Shown here: piece by piece, positions 5,907 through 7,217 of the stretch | Layout: each line of letters starts with the position of its first letter | Numbering within the stretch: position 1 is the first letter of the stretch | Source of the DNA: an uncultured Clostridia bacterium | Lineage (GTDB): Bacteria; Bacillota; Clostridia; Christensenellales; Aristaeellaceae | Assembly: GCA_946042585.1 (NCBI GenBank) | Contig: CAMGDO010000042.1 | Location: 1 to 7,217, forward strand | Length of the DNA stretch: 7,217 nt | Reading direction: 5' to 3' | Notes under the pieces: model-generated | The model's database searches: none | What the model was told of the DNA's origin: nothing | The model's input: the letters and a program-made list of their open reading frames with translations, nothing else | Translations under genes and position numbers: made by a program

Positions 5907-5925
5907 CTCGCCACACGACGGGGGC

Positions 5926-5954
5926 ATTATACCGCCTTTTTAGAAAAAGCGCAA
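5926..5954 (-). promoter_or_regulatory. Promoter of the MATE remnant
   Basis: A perfect -10 TATAAT (5926-5931) stands 17 bases from TTGCGC (5949-5954, only TTG and one further base matching). Start would be near 5919, giving a leader of about 75 bases that holds the 14-bp hairpin. The promoter is intact although its gene is deleted, and could contribute to transcription of the downstream oxidoreductase gene. Confidence 0.65.
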
Positions 5955-5966
5955 GAAATTCTCCGC
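5942..5966 (-). terminator. Weak terminator candidate after the LysM gene
   Basis: On the minus strand GCGGAGA and TCTTGCGC (within 5949-5966) can form a short stem with one bulge and a three-base loop, followed by TTTTTCT (5942-5948). It lies about 40 bases after the LysM stop and overlaps the next promoter's -35. The stem is short and includes a bulge. Confidence 0.3.
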
Positions 5967-6005
5967 AATTTTGTGTGCCAGCGTCCTGCTCCGAAGGCTC
6001 TGCCC

Positions 6006-6635
6006 TTATTGCGGCAGCTTCACCGTTACGCCCGCCGCAAAATCATCGGGCGCCAGGCACGGGTTCGCACGCAGGAGCGATGCGACCGGCAGATTGAAGC
6101 GCACCGCCACGCTCTCAAGCGTTTCCCCCTCCGTCATCACGATGCTCGAGGGCAGCGCGCAGGGCAGATTGATCGCGGGCACGCACACGGTCTGCCCCGC
6201 CGTGAGGTTTTCCAGATCCACATCCGGATTGGCTGCCTCCAGCGTGTGATAGCTCTTGTCGTAGGCAATCTGAAGATCCGCCACCGTCTGTCCCTCCTCC
6301 ACCACCGCGCGGCGGTTTTCGGGGCACCGGGAGACCTCCGGCGGCATTTCCGGCGTTTCCTCGGGCGTTGTTTCTTCGGGCGGCGTCGTTTCAGGCGGCG
6401 TGGTTTCGGGTGTTTCGGTTTCCGTGCCGTTGCCGGGCTCCTGCGCCGGATGATCCGCGCAGGAGGGAATGCACAGCCGGTCGCCCACCATCAGCCGCGC
6501 GGGATGAATATCGGGATTGGCGTTCATCAGGTCGCGCAGCGGCACGCCCAGACGGCGTGCGATCAGATAGAAGCTGTCACCGCGCCTGACGGTGTAGGTA
6601 TAGGCACAGGATGTAGTCAGATTGGTTTCGGACAT
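6006..6635 (-). CDS. Three-LysM-domain protein without signal peptide
   Basis: A 209-residue protein with three LysM modules, which bind N-acetylglucosamine-containing glycans such as peptidoglycan. LysM1 is about residues 13-57 (YTVRRGDSFYLIARRLGV, then DLMNANPDI and VGDRLCIP). LysM2 is about 109-153 (AVVEEGQTVADL, LEAANPDVD, AGQTVCVP). LysM3 is about 165-208 (IVMTEGETLESVAVRF, LLRANP, AGVTVKLP). A Pro/Thr/Glu-rich linker (about 71-100) separates the first two. There is no catalytic domain, hydrophobic N-terminus or anchor. Seven cysteines (10, 55, 59, 104, 151, 159, 193) are many for an exported Gram-positive protein. Leaderless LysM proteins are known in spore coats (SafA of Bacillus subtilis), so a spore-surface role is possible but inferred. 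The gene follows nrdR by 69 bases. The SD (GGGAGGTG, 6646-6653) lies 10 bases from the ATG inside a predicted hairpin. Confidence 0.88.
   Translation of the reverse strand: MSETNLTTSCAYTYTVRRGDSFYLIARRLGVPLRDLMNANPDIHPARLMVGDRLCIPSCADHPAQEPGNGTETETPETTPPETTPPEETTPEETPEMPPEVSRCPENRRAVVEEGQTVADLQIAYDKSYHTLEAANPDVDLENLTAGQTVCVPAINLPCALPSSIVMTEGETLESVAVRFNLPVASLLRANPCLAPDDFAAGVTVKLPQ
6336..6428 (-). repeat. Degenerate tandem repeat encoding the P/T/E linker
   Basis: This part of the LysM gene is made of imperfect short units encoding variants of Pro-Glu-Thr-Thr-Pro or Pro-Glu-Glu-Thr. On the plus strand it shows recurring GGCG-T-GTTTC-like blocks. It encodes a flexible acidic linker between LysM1 and LysM2 and is a likely site of length variation by slippage. 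Confidence 0.6.
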
Positions 6636-6642
6636 AAAATCA

Positions 6643-6686
6643 GCGCACCTCCCATATTGGAATCACTCCATTCTATGAGGGTGCGC
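6643..6686 (-). promoter_or_regulatory. Hairpin sequestering the LysM Shine-Dalgarno
   Basis: On the minus strand GCGCACC plus CTCAT (6675-6686) can pair with ATGGG plus GGTGCGC (6643-6655), giving twelve pairs with one bulged A (6650) and one G-U. A small TGGA/TCCA hairpin can form in the loop. The SD GGGAGGTG (6646-6653) is completely inside the 3' arm. The stem is followed by TGATTTT and then the ATG, so it could be a translational switch or, less well, a terminator for nrdR with a poor U-tract. Confidence 0.5.
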
Positions 6687-6704
6687 CAAAGTCCGTGCGG
6701 CGGC

Positions 6705-7181
6705 TTATTCGTTTTTTTCACCGTGTCCCGCTTCGTCCAGCATCTGGCTCAGCTCGCGCATGAAGGTGGGAATGTCCGTAAACTGGCGATACACCGAGGC
6801 AAAGCGCACATAGGCTACCTCGTCGAGCTTGCGCAGCGACGCCATCACCATTTCGCCAATCTGCTTGGTGGTGATTTCCGCCTGCAGGCTGTTATAGGCC
6901 ATCTGCTCCACCGAGGCGACGATGCGCTCGATATCGCCCGCCGTCACCGGCCGCTTGTGGCAGGCCTGAATGATTCCGTTGCGGATTTTCTGCGCGTTAA
7001 ACAGTTCGCGGGTGTTGTCCTTTTTGATCACCAGAAGCTGAGGCATCTCGACTTTTTCATAGGTGGTAAAGCGGCGGCCGCAGTTGATGCATTCGCGGCG
7101 GCGGCGAATGCTGTTGCCCTCCTCAGTCGGTCGGGAATCGACCACACGGCTGTCCGGGCAGTTGCAGAACTGGCACTTCAT
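6705..7181 (-). CDS. nrdR: Transcriptional repressor NrdR
   Basis: NrdR represses ribonucleotide reductase operons by binding NrdR boxes; ATP/dATP binding controls its assembly. The 158-residue length is normal. A zinc ribbon occupies residues 1-45: MKCQFC (Cys3, Cys6), the conserved [20 protein letters not shown] (10-29) and [13 protein letters not shown] (Cys31, Cys34). An ATP-cone follows at about 49-139 ([20 protein letters not shown] onward), ending in the conserved [13 protein letters not shown] (122-134). All four zinc ligands are present. The start at 7181 fits the invariant MKC beginning and has an SD AAGGAG ten bases upstream (7192-7197). The LysM gene follows at 69 bases. The promoter is probably beyond the right edge; the last 36 bases of the window show only the SD. 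Confidence 0.96.
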   Translation of the reverse strand: MKCQFCNCPDSRVVDSRPTEEGNSIRRRRECINCGRRFTTYEKVEMPQLLVIKKDNTRELFNAQKIRNGIIQACHKRPVTAGDIERIVASVEQMAYNSLQAEITTKQIGEMVMASLRKLDEVAYVRFASVYRQFTDIPTFMRELSQMLDEAGHGEKNE

Positions 7182-7217
7182 GGCTTCACGGCTCCTTGCG
7201 ATAGTACTCTGTTGGAT

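Noticed and set aside
1..7217. CRISPR array, tRNA/rRNA gene, insertion sequence, prophage or defence cassette
   Set aside because: I saw no regularly spaced repeats, tRNA-like fold, transposase, integrase or terminal repeats on either strand.

Overview
The window comes from a GC-rich, anaerobic, low-oxygen-lifestyle member of the Firmicutes, most likely class Clostridia. The basis is the gene set: NrdR, a VanZ-family protein, a DUF362/ferredoxin protein, a COG2509 flavoprotein and a MATE remnant of a type familiar from gut Clostridia. Shine-Dalgarno (SD) sequences of the GGAGG type and near-consensus sigma-A promoters fit this. I cannot name genus or species. Every gene I accept is on the minus strand, so transcription runs from high to low coordinates. 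No gap longer than about 210 bases lacks a gene.

Layout in transcription order: nrdR (7181-6705), the ribonucleotide reductase repressor; a three-LysM protein without a signal peptide (6635-6006), whose SD lies inside a predicted hairpin; a promoter plus a perfect 14-bp hairpin (5954-5874) leading into an 82-codon remnant of a MATE efflux pump that has lost its middle (5844-5596); a COG2509 FAD-dependent oxidoreductase (5551-4178) with its own probable promoter inside the end of the remnant; a strong promoter (4135-4107) driving a compact structured RNA of about 110 nt with a U-tract (about 4099-3991); a fold-type I PLP aminotransferase (3967-2837); a terminator overlapping the next promoter (2826-2766); a DUF362 protein with two ferredoxin-type [4Fe-4S] motifs (2732-1629); a terminator (1617-1583); a VanZ-family membrane protein (1567-1094); and a perfect-consensus promoter for mfd, whose first 332 codons fill the left end (998-1) and run off the window.

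The genes do not form one obvious pathway. They look like a run of mostly single-gene transcription units in the same direction, with housekeeping genes (nrdR, mfd) at the two ends and accessory redox, membrane and cell-envelope genes between. The regulatory DNA is unusually compact: in three places a promoter element overlaps the previous gene's stop codon or terminator.

I see no multi-gene defence, mobile or biosynthetic system here. The parts most worth a second look are the structured RNA upstream of the aminotransferase, the still-open MATE deletion product with its intact leader, and the SD-sequestering hairpin before the LysM gene.
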